From assembly GCA_900319465.1 (NCBI GenBank), contig ONOL01000024.1:1-50000 (forward strand): DNA of 50,000 bases. Direction: 5' to 3'. The position numbers and the translations under genes are program-made. Below are positions 30,338 through 38,285 of the stretch, one piece after another. Numbering within the stretch: the stretch's first letter is position 1; each line of letters starts with the position of its first letter. The notes under the pieces were generated by a model that saw only the letters and a list, made by a program, of their open reading frames with translations, made no database searches and was not told the DNA's origin. This DNA comes from an uncultured Eubacteriales bacterium. Its GTDB lineage: Bacteria; Bacillota; Clostridia; Oscillospirales; Oscillospiraceae.

Positions 30338-31771
30338 ATGAAAGCAGCTTTTTCTCCCTATCTGCTGGAAGTCAGGCCCGCGCTGCGGGAACTGATCCGG
30401 CTGCTGCGCCGGGATTACGACTACGTGAGCGTGCTGGCGAGCGATACCGCCGGTCTCTCCGTGTGCATCTCCCAGCGCGCCAAAAGCGTCTCCGGCCAAA
30501 CCATAGCCGTCGAGCGCGGCGTGGTGGTGCGCGTGTATAAAAACGGGCAGTACGCCGAGTACGCCTTCAATGACTTCGATCCCCGCGATCCCGCCGCGAA
30601 GGCCCGGGAGCTGCGTGGGGCGCTTGAGGCGCAGCTCGCGCTGCTGAAGGCTGCCGGGGTGAAGCCCTACGAGACGCCGGTCCTGCCCGACGAACCGCAG
30701 ACCCTCTTCGTCGAGAAGGAGGCGGGGACGCTTCCCGAGGACGCGGACGTACAGGCCGTCGTCGAAAAGCTGGGCGCCCTGTCCGACCGGGGCATGAGTC
30801 TGAACGAAAACGCGCTCGACTGTATGATCAACGCCGAGTCCACCCACGTCTGCAAGATGTTTCTGACCGAAAAGCGCGACCTCTGCCAGAGCTACGTGTA
30901 CAGCGTGGGCGCCGTCCTCATGATCCTCAACCGTGAGGGGAACACCCAGGTCGCCTACGACTCCGTCTCCGGCCTCTGCGGCACGGAGCTGTTCGACCGC
31001 ATCGGAGACAAGCTGGAGGCGGTCGCCGCGCTCGGCGCGGATCTGCTCGGCGCCGGACGCATCGAGCCGGGCGAATACGAGATCATCACCTCGCCCGAGG
31101 TCTCCGGGCTGATCGCCCACGAGGCCTTCGGCCACGGCGTGGAGATGGATATGTTCGTCAAAAACCGCGCGCTCGGCGCGGATTATCTCGGCCAGCGCGT
31201 GGGGAGCGAGCTGTGCACCATGCACGAGGGCGCCCTCTGCGCCGAGGACGTGAGCGCCTACGCCTTTGACGACGAGGGGACGCTCGCCGGGGACGTGACC
31301 GAGATCGACCGCGGCATCCTGAAGACCGGCGTCTGCGACGCGCTCAGCGCCCTGCGCCTCGGCGTCAGGCCCACCGGCAACGGCAAGCGCGAGAACTTCG
31401 AGCACAAGGCCTACGCCCGCATGACCCACACCATGTTCGACTCCGGCGAGGACAGCCTGGAGGACATGATCGCCTCCGTCCGGGACGGCTTCCTGCTCGA
31501 GGGCATCGAGAGCGGTATGGAGGACCCCAAGCACTGGGGCATCCAGTGCATCGTGAAGCTGGGCCGCGAGATCAAAGACGGGAAGCTCACCGGCCGGACG
31601 GTCGCGCCGATCATCATGACCGGCTACGTGCCCGAGCTGCTCGGCAGCATCTCCATGGCCTCCCCGCACCGCGAGTCCTTCGGCTCGGGTTACTGCGGCA
31701 AGGGCCACAAGGAGCTTGTCAAGGTAGCCGACGGCGGCCCCTATCTGAAAATGAAAGCGAGGCTGGGATGA
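30338..31771 (+). CDS. tldD: Metalloprotease TldD
   Basis: Zinc-dependent peptidase subunit of 477 residues, the usual TldD length. The catalytic site HEAFGH (HExxxH) is visible near residue 264 in SGLIAHEAFGHGVEMDMF, and the downstream glycine-rich end SFGSGYCGKGH is typical, with a Cys as third ligand candidate. TldD pairs with TldE and degrades unfolded or modified peptides, including leader peptides of some peptide antibiotics. AAAGGAAAGCGGA precedes the ATG. Its stop overlaps the start of tldE. Confidence 0.9.
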   Translation: MKAAFSPYLLEVRPALRELIRLLRRDYDYVSVLASDTAGLSVCISQRAKSVSGQTIAVERGVVVRVYKNGQYAEYAFNDFDPRDPAAKARELRGALEAQLALLKAAGVKPYETPVLPDEPQTLFVEKEAGTLPEDADVQAVVEKLGALSDRGMSLNENALDCMINAESTHVCKMFLTEKRDLCQSYVYSVGAVLMILNREGNTQVAYDSVSGLCGTELFDRIGDKLEAVAALGADLLGAGRIEPGEYEIITSPEVSGLIAHEAFGHGVEMDMFVKNRALGADYLGQRVGSELCTMHEGALCAEDVSAYAFDDEGTLAGDVTEIDRGILKTGVCDALSALRLGVRPTGNGKRENFEHKAYARMTHTMFDSGEDSLEDMIASVRDGFLLEGIESGMEDPKHWGIQCIVKLGREIKDGKLTGRTVAPIIMTGYVPELLGSISMASPHRESFGSGYCGKGHKELVKVADGGPYLKMKARLG

Positions 31772-33054
31772 TGCTGGAAAAGATCACGGGGATCCTGAAG
31801 GCTTCCGGCGTGTACGCCTGGGAGGTCAGCGACGTGAAGAAGCAGGGCTGGGAGTTCTATTTCATCCGCCATGCCCTGGATCAGCACCGCGCCAAAAACG
31901 TCGAGCACATCAACGTCAAGGTCTACCAACTCACGGACGACGGGCAGTCCCTGGGCTTTGCCTCGGCCGAGCTCGCCCCGACCGCCACGGACGCCGAAGC
32001 GGAAAAGCTGGTAAACGACCTCGCCTATCGCGCGACGCTCGTGAAAAACCGCCCCTACGCGCTCAACGTCCCCGCGGGGGAAATGCCCGGGACAGGCGCC
32101 CCCTCCGACCTCGCCGCGATCTCCGGCGACTTCATCCGCACGATGGCGGAGCTGCGCGAGACGGAGAGCGAGGACGTGAACAGCTATGAGATCTTTGTCT
32201 CCGACGTAACGCGCCGCCTCGTCACCTCCACCGGCATCGACGAGACCGAGCGCTATCCCTCGAGCATGATCGAGGTCGTGGTCAACGCCCGCCGGGACGG
32301 CCACGAGATCGAGGTCTACCGCAGCTACAAGAGCGGCACCTGCGACGCGCAGGCGCTCAAGCGGGATCTCGAACGGGCCATGCAGTACGGGCGCGACCGC
32401 CTGCGGGCGGTGCCCACGCCCCTCACCGGGCAGTTTGACGTGCTCTTCTCCGGCAGCGACGCCTGCCAGATCTACCGCTTTTTCGTCGCCCGCATGGACG
32501 CGCAGATGGTCTTCCGCAAGATCAGCCCCTGGGCGATCGGGGAGGCGATCTGTGAGGATTTCCAGGGCGACCGCGTCACGATCGCCGCGTTGCGGGAGCT
32601 GGACAACTCCCCGGCCAATCACGGCTTCGACCCCGAGGGCGCCCTCATCCGCGACACGGTGCTCCTCGAGGACGGCGTGGCGAAGCACTTCCTCGGCAGC
32701 CGGATGTTTGCCGGCTATCTGGGGCTGACGGACGCCTTCCTCCCCTCGAACATCGCCGTCTCCGGCGGCACGCACAGCGAGGAGGAGCTTCGCGCCGGGC
32801 AGTATCTGGAGGTCGTGGAGTTTTCCGACTTCCACATCGCCCCCATGACCGGCGACATCTTCGGCGAGATTCGCCTCGGCTTCTGGCACGACGGCGACAA
32901 GTGCATCCCCGTCTCCGGCGGCTCGCTGTCCGGCTCGATGGACGATTGTATCGGGAGCATGCGCATGAGCCGCAGCCAGACCCAGTACGACAGCATGCGC
33001 ATCCCGTCGCTGACGCGGCTGAAGGGCGTCACCGTGACGGGCGCGGAAAAATAA
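31768..33054 (+). CDS. tldE: TldE/PmbA subunit
   Basis: The 428-residue partner of TldD; together they form the TldD/E protease, whose metal site is in TldD. TldE lacks HExxxH, as expected. Family segments: DVTRRLVTSTGID, FDVLFSGSDACQIYRFF, and the C-terminal SGGSLSGSMDDCIGSMRMS. Two adjacent ATG codons (31768 and 31771) are possible; the first overlaps the tldD stop. No ribosomal-peptide precursor gene was recognised nearby, so the target is unknown. Confidence 0.85.
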   Translation: MMLEKITGILKASGVYAWEVSDVKKQGWEFYFIRHALDQHRAKNVEHINVKVYQLTDDGQSLGFASAELAPTATDAEAEKLVNDLAYRATLVKNRPYALNVPAGEMPGTGAPSDLAAISGDFIRTMAELRETESEDVNSYEIFVSDVTRRLVTSTGIDETERYPSSMIEVVVNARRDGHEIEVYRSYKSGTCDAQALKRDLERAMQYGRDRLRAVPTPLTGQFDVLFSGSDACQIYRFFVARMDAQMVFRKISPWAIGEAICEDFQGDRVTIAALRELDNSPANHGFDPEGALIRDTVLLEDGVAKHFLGSRMFAGYLGLTDAFLPSNIAVSGGTHSEEELRAGQYLEVVEFSDFHIAPMTGDIFGEIRLGFWHDGDKCIPVSGGSLSGSMDDCIGSMRMSRSQTQYDSMRIPSLTRLKGVTVTGAEK

Positions 33055-33055
33055 A

Positions 33056-33108
33056 GAAGAACCACGAGGCTCCCCTCCGGGGGAAGCCGTCGAAGGCTGA
33101 CAGGGAAC
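33056..33108. repeat. TCCCC...GGGGA intergenic repeat, copy 1
   Basis: Between tldE and the next gene: GGCTCCCCTCCGGGGGAAGCC folds into a hairpin, then GTCGAAGGCTGACAGGG. The order (CCCC/GGGG hairpin, then a GTC...GAC-type hairpin, then AGGG) resembles the copy at 42709-42797 and, from memory, intergenic repeats common in Oscillospiraceae. Confidence 0.45.
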
Positions 33109-33121
33109 ACGGAGGTCCGGC

Positions 33122-33994
33122 ATGGATACCGAGGAGAAGAACGAACGGAACAGCGAGCGCCCCGAGACCGGAGAACGGCCGGAGGCCAGTCCCCTCCGGG
33201 ACGCGAAGCGCCGTCTGACTGCCGGCGCCGTGGCGCTGGTGACCTCCGCGAGCGTGCTGCTGGGCGGGATCTTCCACTCCCCCGCCCTGATGCCGGAGGA
33301 GCTGGATCTGACGCCGCAGGTCGCATACGCCGAGAGCGACGAGGACGATCTGGACGGCAGCGGCGACGGCGGGAACGACGGCGGCGGAGAAAAAAGCGGG
33401 GCCGAGCGCGCCGCCGAAGCGGAGGAGACGGCGTCCCCGCCCGAGGTCCGGGACGACGAACGCCGCCGGCTGCGGCGCGGGAAACTGGCGCTGAAGCTGC
33501 TCGCGATCCCCCTGTGCGCCGCGGTCTGCTGGTTTGCCCTCTCCGGCGCGTCGGCGCTGTTTGCGGGCGTACTGGGCACGGTCGCGGCAAAGCTGCTCGC
33601 CTGGGCGCTGACCGCCGCCGCGCTGCTGCTGGGCGCAGCCGCGGCGATCAAGGCCGTGTTCCCCGACCTGCCGCTCAAAAAGATCTTCAATCGCCGCAGT
33701 ATTTCCGGCGTGCTGATCGGCGGCGCGGCGCTTGCGGCGGTCGACCTGCTCGTGCCCCTGTTCTGGGCGGAGTACAGCCGCGTCGAGGCCCTTGTCAGGG
33801 CCGTCGGCATCCTCGCCGTGATCGGCACCGCGGCGGGCAGCTTCGCCCGCCGGGAGAAAAAACGCCGGGACGCGGAGGCGGCCGCGGTCGCAGCGGAGCC
33901 GGCGCGCGGGGAGGAGAGCGAAGCCGAAGCGGAAAAACCCATGACCCGCGAGGACATCCTCGCTTTGGCCGACACCGTGAGCCGGAAGAAATAA
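33122..33994 (+). CDS. Hypothetical membrane protein with acidic linker
   Basis: I do not recognise this 290-residue protein. Residues 1-33 are charged and cytoplasmic-like, followed by a helix (LTAGAVALVTSASVLLGGIF). An acidic Gly/Asp/Glu stretch (about 70-115, with SDEDDLDGSGDGGNDGG) probably lies outside the membrane. Then come four hydrophobic helices between about 124 and 245, and an Ala/Glu-rich tail ending in MTREDILALADTVSRKK. GGAGG lies 8 nt before the ATG. It may be the third gene after tldD-tldE, but an intergenic repeat separates them. Confidence 0.7.
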   Translation: MDTEEKNERNSERPETGERPEASPLRDAKRRLTAGAVALVTSASVLLGGIFHSPALMPEELDLTPQVAYAESDEDDLDGSGDGGNDGGGEKSGAERAAEAEETASPPEVRDDERRRLRRGKLALKLLAIPLCAAVCWFALSGASALFAGVLGTVAAKLLAWALTAAALLLGAAAAIKAVFPDLPLKKIFNRRSISGVLIGGAALAAVDLLVPLFWAEYSRVEALVRAVGILAVIGTAAGSFARREKKRRDAEAAAVAAEPARGEESEAEAEKPMTREDILALADTVSRKK

Positions 33995-34033
33995 AGACTG
34001 GCCGTGTTCGTCATCGGGCGAACGGATCCGATC

Positions 34034-34146
34034 GTTTTTGGCGGGGCGTTGCCTCGCCAAAAACACATTCAGCCGCCCTTCGCGGGGCCTTGCGCCGGGC
34101 AGAGGGGCGAGGCCCCGCAAATCTGTCCCCCCTGATGGGGACGGAT
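34034..34146 (+). terminator. Three tandem hairpins after the hypothetical gene
   Basis: 34034-34047 pairs with 34051-34064 (14 bp, one G-U); 34082-34090 with 34110-34118 (9 bp); 34121-34130 with 34137-34146 (10 bp, one G-U). They precede the 6S RNA terminator in convergent arrangement. One or more likely stop transcription of the 33122-33994 gene. Confidence 0.5.
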
Positions 34147-34149
34147 TTG

Positions 34150-34388
34150 AAAAAAACTCCCCCGGGTTTCCCCGGGGGAGCAGTCCGCGTATGCCGTGCC
34201 GGCCCAATTATAACCTGCACGAATGGGCAGGTGGGTCGCCTAAGTTCTGTTTCGCTGCTTCCAACGTCCGACACAGGGTCGGGAGGCCTGCAATCCGCAG
34301 ATTCAAATCGGCATCCCTTATGAGAGATGTGGGTTTAATGGGCCGTCCTGCCGCAAAGGGCAAACACGCACACCGCAGAACTTTGTTT
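34150..34388 (-). ncRNA. ssrS: 6S RNA (SsrS), Firmicutes type
   Basis: A structured RNA of about 200-230 nt binding RNA polymerase to lower transcription in stationary phase. On the minus strand the 5' AGTTCTGCGGTGTGCGTG pairs with the 3' CACGGCATACGCGGACT (closing stem). Inside I see GGCCCA/TGGGCC pairing, small hairpins (CATCTC/GGGATG, CTGC/GCAG, CCGAC/GTCGG, ACCTGC/GCAGGT) and the conserved-looking CAGCGAAACAG and CTTAGGCGACCCACCTG. It ends in a 10-bp GC hairpin (34157-34180) plus a U-run. TAGAAT at 34396-34401 is a likely -10. I identify it from remembered Clostridia 6S sequences, not from a covariance search. Confidence 0.7.
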
Positions 34389-34418
34389 TCTTTTCATTCT
34401 ATGCCGCGGCCGCGGCGC

Positions 34419-34700
34419 TTATTCTTCCTCTTCGTCAAAGAGCAGGACCATGAAGTGGTCGTAGACGTCCTGCAGCTGCTCCTCATCGTCGATGGACTCG
34501 AACAGCTCATCCCCGTTCTCGTCCAGAACGGAACGCAGAATGATGATGCCGTAATCCGGGTCGTTTTCGTCCATGTCGGCCGGCAGGAAGGCCAGGTAGG
34601 TCTCCCCGTTGTAATCCATGGTGTCCAGCACTTCAAGTTCGAATTCCTGTCCGTCGTCGTCCACGATGGTGATAAAATCGCTGCCAAATTCTTCGCTCAT
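34419..34700 (-). CDS. DUF1292 family protein
   Basis: Very acidic 93-residue cytoplasmic protein. DFITIVDDDGQEFELEVLDTMDYNGETYLAFLPAD is the DUF1292 (YrzB-like) pattern; the C-terminus FMVLLFDEEEE is also typical. The function of the family is unknown; members occur widely in Firmicutes. GGAGG lies 8 nt before the ATG. It ends about 18 nt before the -10 of the 6S RNA on the same strand, so read-through into that RNA is possible. Confidence 0.85.
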   Translation of the reverse strand: MSEEFGSDFITIVDDDGQEFELEVLDTMDYNGETYLAFLPADMDENDPDYGIIILRSVLDENGDELFESIDDEEQLQDVYDHFMVLLFDEEEE

Positions 34701-34825
34701 AGCTGCAACCTCCTGTCTGGCTTGCTTCTATTCTACCCTAAGAACGGCCGGAAATCAATATCAAACTCCGCCCGGAGCACTTTCAATTTCTGAAGTGATT
34801 GCCCCACGGCGCGCCGGCTCTTCCC

Positions 34826-35167
34826 TCACGAGCCCAGATCTTCCAGAAGCTGCAGCAGCTCCTGCCGCGAGAGCACCGGGATGCCGGCCTCCACCATCGC
34901 CCGGTCCGCCGCGCGCAGGCATTTCAGCTCGATCCGCGTCACCCGCAGCGGCTCCCGGCTGCGCCCTGTCTCAAAGACCGCGACGTAGCCGCCGCTCTCC
35001 CGCAGATAGCAGACCGCCCCCTCCGCCCGCTCGGCAAAGCTGTCGTAGATCTCGTGCGGCAGGTTTTTGTCCTCCGGCGCGCGCAGGCTCCGCCACGCCT
35101 CCGCCCCCGTGAAGGCGGCCGCGGCCATCAGAGCCATCAGCAGCGCCGCGCGTAGCCTCAGTCCCAA
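34826..35167 (-). CDS. Small secreted or membrane-anchored protein, BofC-C-like
   Basis: A 113-residue protein with an N-terminal signal or anchor helix (RAALLMALMAAAAFTGAEAW). The rest, AVCYLRESGGYVAVFETG through VTRIELKCLRAADRAMVEAGIPV to SRQELLQLLEDLGS, resembles short clostridial proteins with a BofC C-terminal-like domain. The match is from memory and the function is unknown. The start is TTG 35167 after AAGGGAGG. It is divergent from the penicillin-binding protein gene, hinting at an envelope or sporulation role. Confidence 0.65.
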   Translation of the reverse strand: MGLRLRAALLMALMAAAAFTGAEAWRSLRAPEDKNLPHEIYDSFAERAEGAVCYLRESGGYVAVFETGRSREPLRVTRIELKCLRAADRAMVEAGIPVLSRQELLQLLEDLGS

Positions 35168-35362
35168 AGCTTCTTCCCTCCCTTTTCATCGTCTCTGTGA
35201 TATTTTTCCTGCTTTTTGGGAAAATATTCTCAGAGAACGCCGTTGGCCGTCCCCCGCGCCCTTTTTTCCTCCCGGCCGGCGCCCCCGGAGGGCGCGCGGG
35301 CGGCAGGCAATTATTAAACTTTATGAATTTTTCCAAATTCTGCTCCCATGGTTGACATTATG

Positions 35363-35371
35363 TGTTATACT
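35363..35371 (+). promoter_or_regulatory. Extended -10 promoter of the PBP gene
   Basis: TGTTATACT is an extended -10 (TG, one base, TATACT). A consensus TTGACA lies at 35352-35357 but only 8 bp away, too close to be its -35. The ATG of the PBP gene is 50 bp downstream. Confidence 0.45.
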
Positions 35372-35421
35372 GTTTCTGCTTTATCCATACTCAGGAAAGC
35401 CGAGGAGGTGCAGCGCACCCG

Positions 35422-37731
35422 ATGAAAAAGGATAAACAAAACGCCCGTACGCCCAAGGGGCTGCGCATGGCCTTCAAGGCCGCCGGCTTCACGGTGGACG
35501 TCACCTCGTCCGTCGTCAGCTCCGTCTTTAAGGTGTTCGGCTCCCTCCTGCTGATTCTGCTGATCGCGGGGCTCCTGTTCGCCTGCATCTTCGCCTACTA
35601 TGTGAAGAACTTCCTGACCCCGAACATGGACCTGTCGCTGGAGGACTACCAGCTCTCCGAGTCCAGCACCATCTGGTACCAGAACTCCGCCGGCGAGTGG
35701 CAGCAGCTCAAGACCCTGGTGGGCAACTACAAGCGCATCTGGGCGGATATCGACGAGATCCCCGAATATATGCAGCAGGCGCTGGTCGCCATCGAGGACA
35801 AGCGCTTCTACGAGCACAAGGGCGTGGACTGGTACCGCACCTCCGGTGCCTTCGTGGAGATGTTCGCCCGCATGGAGACCGGCTCCGGCGGCTCCACCAT
35901 CACCCAGCAGCTCATCAAGAACCTGACCGGCAAGGACGAGATCACGATCCAGCGCAAGCTGACCGAGATCTTCGGCGCGCTGGAGCTGGAGAAGAAGTAC
36001 AACAAGCAGGAGATCATGGAATGGTATCTCAACGCCGTGTACTTCGGAGAGGGCTGCTACGGCGTGCAGGCGGCGGCGCACACCTACTTCGGCAAGGACG
36101 TGTCGGAGCTGTCGCTGGCCGAGGCGGCCGCCATCGTCGGCATCACCAACAAGCCCACTTACTACGATCCCTTCTATAACGAGGAGAACAACAAGCAGCG
36201 GCAGGAGATCATCCTGCGCGAGATGTACGAGCAGGGCTACATCGACTACCAGACCTGGCAGGACGCGGTGGCCGAAGAGCTGGTCTTCACCTATACCCCG
36301 GGCAGCCAGAACAGCAACCAGGTCTATTCCTACTACGAAGAAGTCGTCATCTACGACGTGATGCGGGATCTCATGGAGGCCAAGGGCATCAGCCAGAAGG
36401 CCGCGCGCACCCTGCTGTTCAACGCGGGCTATCAGATCTACTGCTGCCAGGACGCCAACATCCAGTCGATCGCGGACTCCATTTACCAGGACACCTCCAA
36501 CCTCCCCCGCACCGGCAGCGCCCAGCAGCTGCAGAGCGCCATCGTCATCATGGACCCCAACGACGGGCGCATCCTGGCGCTGGAGGGCGGCGTCGGCGAG
36601 AAGACCCGCAGCTTTGAGCTCAACCGCGCGGTCCCCGTCTCCGTGGACGGCTTCGACTACGGCGGCGCGACCCGCTCCCCCGGCTCGTCCATCAAGCCGC
36701 TGGCCTCCTACGCCCCGGCCATCAACGAGGGGCTCATCACCCCGGACACCACCGTCAACGACTCGCCCAACATCCACCTGAGCGGCACCGACTGGTATCC
36801 CCACAACGACAGCTATGAAAACTACGGCCTGGTCACGATCTACACCGCGCTCAAGTGGTCGCTCAACACCGTGGCCGCCCAGATCATCGACAAGCTCACG
36901 CCGCAGACCGCCTACAATTACCTGACCGAGCGCCTCGGCTTCACCAGCCTGGTGCCGGACGACGCGTCCTACTCCCCCATGGCCCTCGGCCAACTGACCA
37001 ACGGCGTCTCCGTGCGCGAGATGGCCGCCGCCTACTGCGCCTTCGTGCACGACGGCGTGTTTACCGAGAGCCGCACCTACACCATGGTGACCGACTCGAA
37101 GGGCAACGTCGTGCTCAACAACGAGCCCAAGACCATCAACGCCTTCTCCCCCAATACCGCCTACTGCATGACCTGGATGATGAAGAAGGGCGTCGAAGAG
37201 GGCACCGGCCAGGAGGCCAGGCTTTACAGCATGCCCGTGGCCGGCAAGACCGGCACCTCCGGCGATTACAAGGACCGCTGGTTCGCCGGCTGCACGCCGT
37301 ATTACGTGGCCGTGGTCTGGACCGGTTTCGACACGCCCGAGCGCATCAACCTCGGCGGCAACCCCGCCGCGCAGCTCTGGCGCAAGGTCATGGCCCCCGT
37401 CCACGAGGGGCTCGAGTGGCGCGACTTCACCTATCCCTACCTCGCGCCCGACACCGGGATCTTCAACGTCAACGAGAACGAGTATTACACCGATAACAGC
37501 GGCGGCGGCACCACCGTCGTCATCGACGACAACGGCAACAGCGTCACGATCGACAACGGCGGGAACGCCGGCAACGGGATCACCATCAACAACGCAGGCG
37601 GCGGCGACACCGGCGGCGCCACCATCGACCAGGGCGGCGGCACCACCGTCACGGTCCCCGAGCCCGGCGGCAACGATTACGGCATCGGCGGCGATACCGG
37701 CGACGGCAACGCCGCGATCGTCTTCGGATAA
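35422..37731 (+). CDS. Class A penicillin-binding protein (PBP1A-like)
   Basis: Bifunctional peptidoglycan synthase of 769 residues. An N-terminal cytoplasmic stretch and one helix (about 40-66) anchor it. The glycosyltransferase domain (about 85-260) shows ALVAIEDKRFYEHKGVDW with the catalytic Glu, GGSTITQQLIKNL and RKLTEIFGALELEKKY. The transpeptidase domain (about 350-680) has SPGSSIKPL (active-site SxxK), SLN in KWSLNTV and KTGTS. The C-terminal ~90 residues are Gly/Asn/Thr-rich and disordered. ATG 35422 is chosen; GAGGAGGTG lies 11 nt upstream, slightly far. Confidence 0.93.
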   Translation: MKKDKQNARTPKGLRMAFKAAGFTVDVTSSVVSSVFKVFGSLLLILLIAGLLFACIFAYYVKNFLTPNMDLSLEDYQLSESSTIWYQNSAGEWQQLKTLVGNYKRIWADIDEIPEYMQQALVAIEDKRFYEHKGVDWYRTSGAFVEMFARMETGSGGSTITQQLIKNLTGKDEITIQRKLTEIFGALELEKKYNKQEIMEWYLNAVYFGEGCYGVQAAAHTYFGKDVSELSLAEAAAIVGITNKPTYYDPFYNEENNKQRQEIILREMYEQGYIDYQTWQDAVAEELVFTYTPGSQNSNQVYSYYEEVVIYDVMRDLMEAKGISQKAARTLLFNAGYQIYCCQDANIQSIADSIYQDTSNLPRTGSAQQLQSAIVIMDPNDGRILALEGGVGEKTRSFELNRAVPVSVDGFDYGGATRSPGSSIKPLASYAPAINEGLITPDTTVNDSPNIHLSGTDWYPHNDSYENYGLVTIYTALKWSLNTVAAQIIDKLTPQTAYNYLTERLGFTSLVPDDASYSPMALGQLTNGVSVREMAAAYCAFVHDGVFTESRTYTMVTDSKGNVVLNNEPKTINAFSPNTAYCMTWMMKKGVEEGTGQEARLYSMPVAGKTGTSGDYKDRWFAGCTPYYVAVVWTGFDTPERINLGGNPAAQLWRKVMAPVHEGLEWRDFTYPYLAPDTGIFNVNENEYYTDNSGGGTTVVIDDNGNSVTIDNGGNAGNGITINNAGGGDTGGATIDQGGGTTVTVPEPGGNDYGIGGDTGDGNAAIVFG

Positions 37732-37755
37732 GCGCTCCGCTCCTCCGCCCTTTTC

Positions 37756-37809
37756 CCGGGATTTGCGTGTTTTTCACCCCGAAAGGCGAAAAAGGCCCGC
37801 AAATCCCGG
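37756..37809 (+). terminator. Long hairpin after the PBP gene
   Basis: 37756-37767 (CCGGGATTTGCG) pairs perfectly with 37798-37809. Within the loop, TTTTTC and GAAAAA can pair further, giving a two-part stem of about 54 nt. It is probably the terminator of the PBP transcript. Confidence 0.6.
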
Positions 37810-37851
37810 CAAATTTCCCCACACAACCCCTGTTTTCCCAGCATTTACCTG

Positions 37852-37880
37852 TTGACAAAACTAATTCATTGTGTTACATT
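37852..37880 (+). promoter_or_regulatory. Promoter of the 93-residue protein
   Basis: Consensus TTGACA (37852-37857), 17-bp spacer, TACATT (37875-37880). The start codon is 28 bp downstream. Confidence 0.7.
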
Positions 37881-37907
37881 TTGATTACAAAACTGGAGGT
37901 GCTACTT

Positions 37908-38189
37908 TTGGCAAAGACATTGGAGTATAAGGGTCATCCTCTCCAAAGGAAGGACAACATCATTTATTACGGCAGCTTCGCGGACAAATACATCATCATG
38001 ATGCAGGTCCTCGACAGCAAAAAGCAGGGCGATCTGGACGTGGCGACCAAGGTCTCCGTCCAGCTTCAGATGACCGATCCCTCTATCAAGTCCAGGGACC
38101 GCGTCGTGAAGAAGAGCGAAAAAGAGAGCCTGTACGCCGCAATGGATGTTGCCGCGGTGTGGCTTGAGCGCGCACTGTCCTCCAGATAA
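37908..38189 (+). CDS. Small conserved-looking protein of unknown function
   Basis: A 93-residue soluble protein: an N-terminal beta-rich half (KGHPLQRKDNIIYYGSFADKYIIMMQVL), a central VATKVSVQLQMTDPS and a C-terminal helix (KESLYAAMDVAAVWLERAL). I believe similar proteins occur in other Ruminococcaceae, but I know no function. The start is TTG 37908, 7 nt after GGAGGT, behind a strong own promoter, so it is likely well expressed. It lies between PBP and a cell-wall hydrolase. Confidence 0.75.
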   Translation: MAKTLEYKGHPLQRKDNIIYYGSFADKYIIMMQVLDSKKQGDLDVATKVSVQLQMTDPSIKSRDRVVKKSEKESLYAAMDVAAVWLERALSSR

Positions 38190-38285
38190 CACCGGCTCCC
38201 CGGGAAGCTTTCTTCTCCCCGGCGGACAGGGGCGGCCCCAGACCCCGGCGGGCCCGTCCGCGGCTAAGAAAGAAGGATCTGTTTC

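Noticed and set aside
33190-33235. TCCCCTCCGGGA...GCGAAGCGCC stretch resembling the intergenic repeat
   Set aside because: It lies inside a coding region and the similarity is short and may be due to GC-rich codon use.
35352-35371. TTGACA with TATACT before the PBP gene as a standard promoter
   Set aside because: The spacing is only 8 bp; kept as an extended -10 only.
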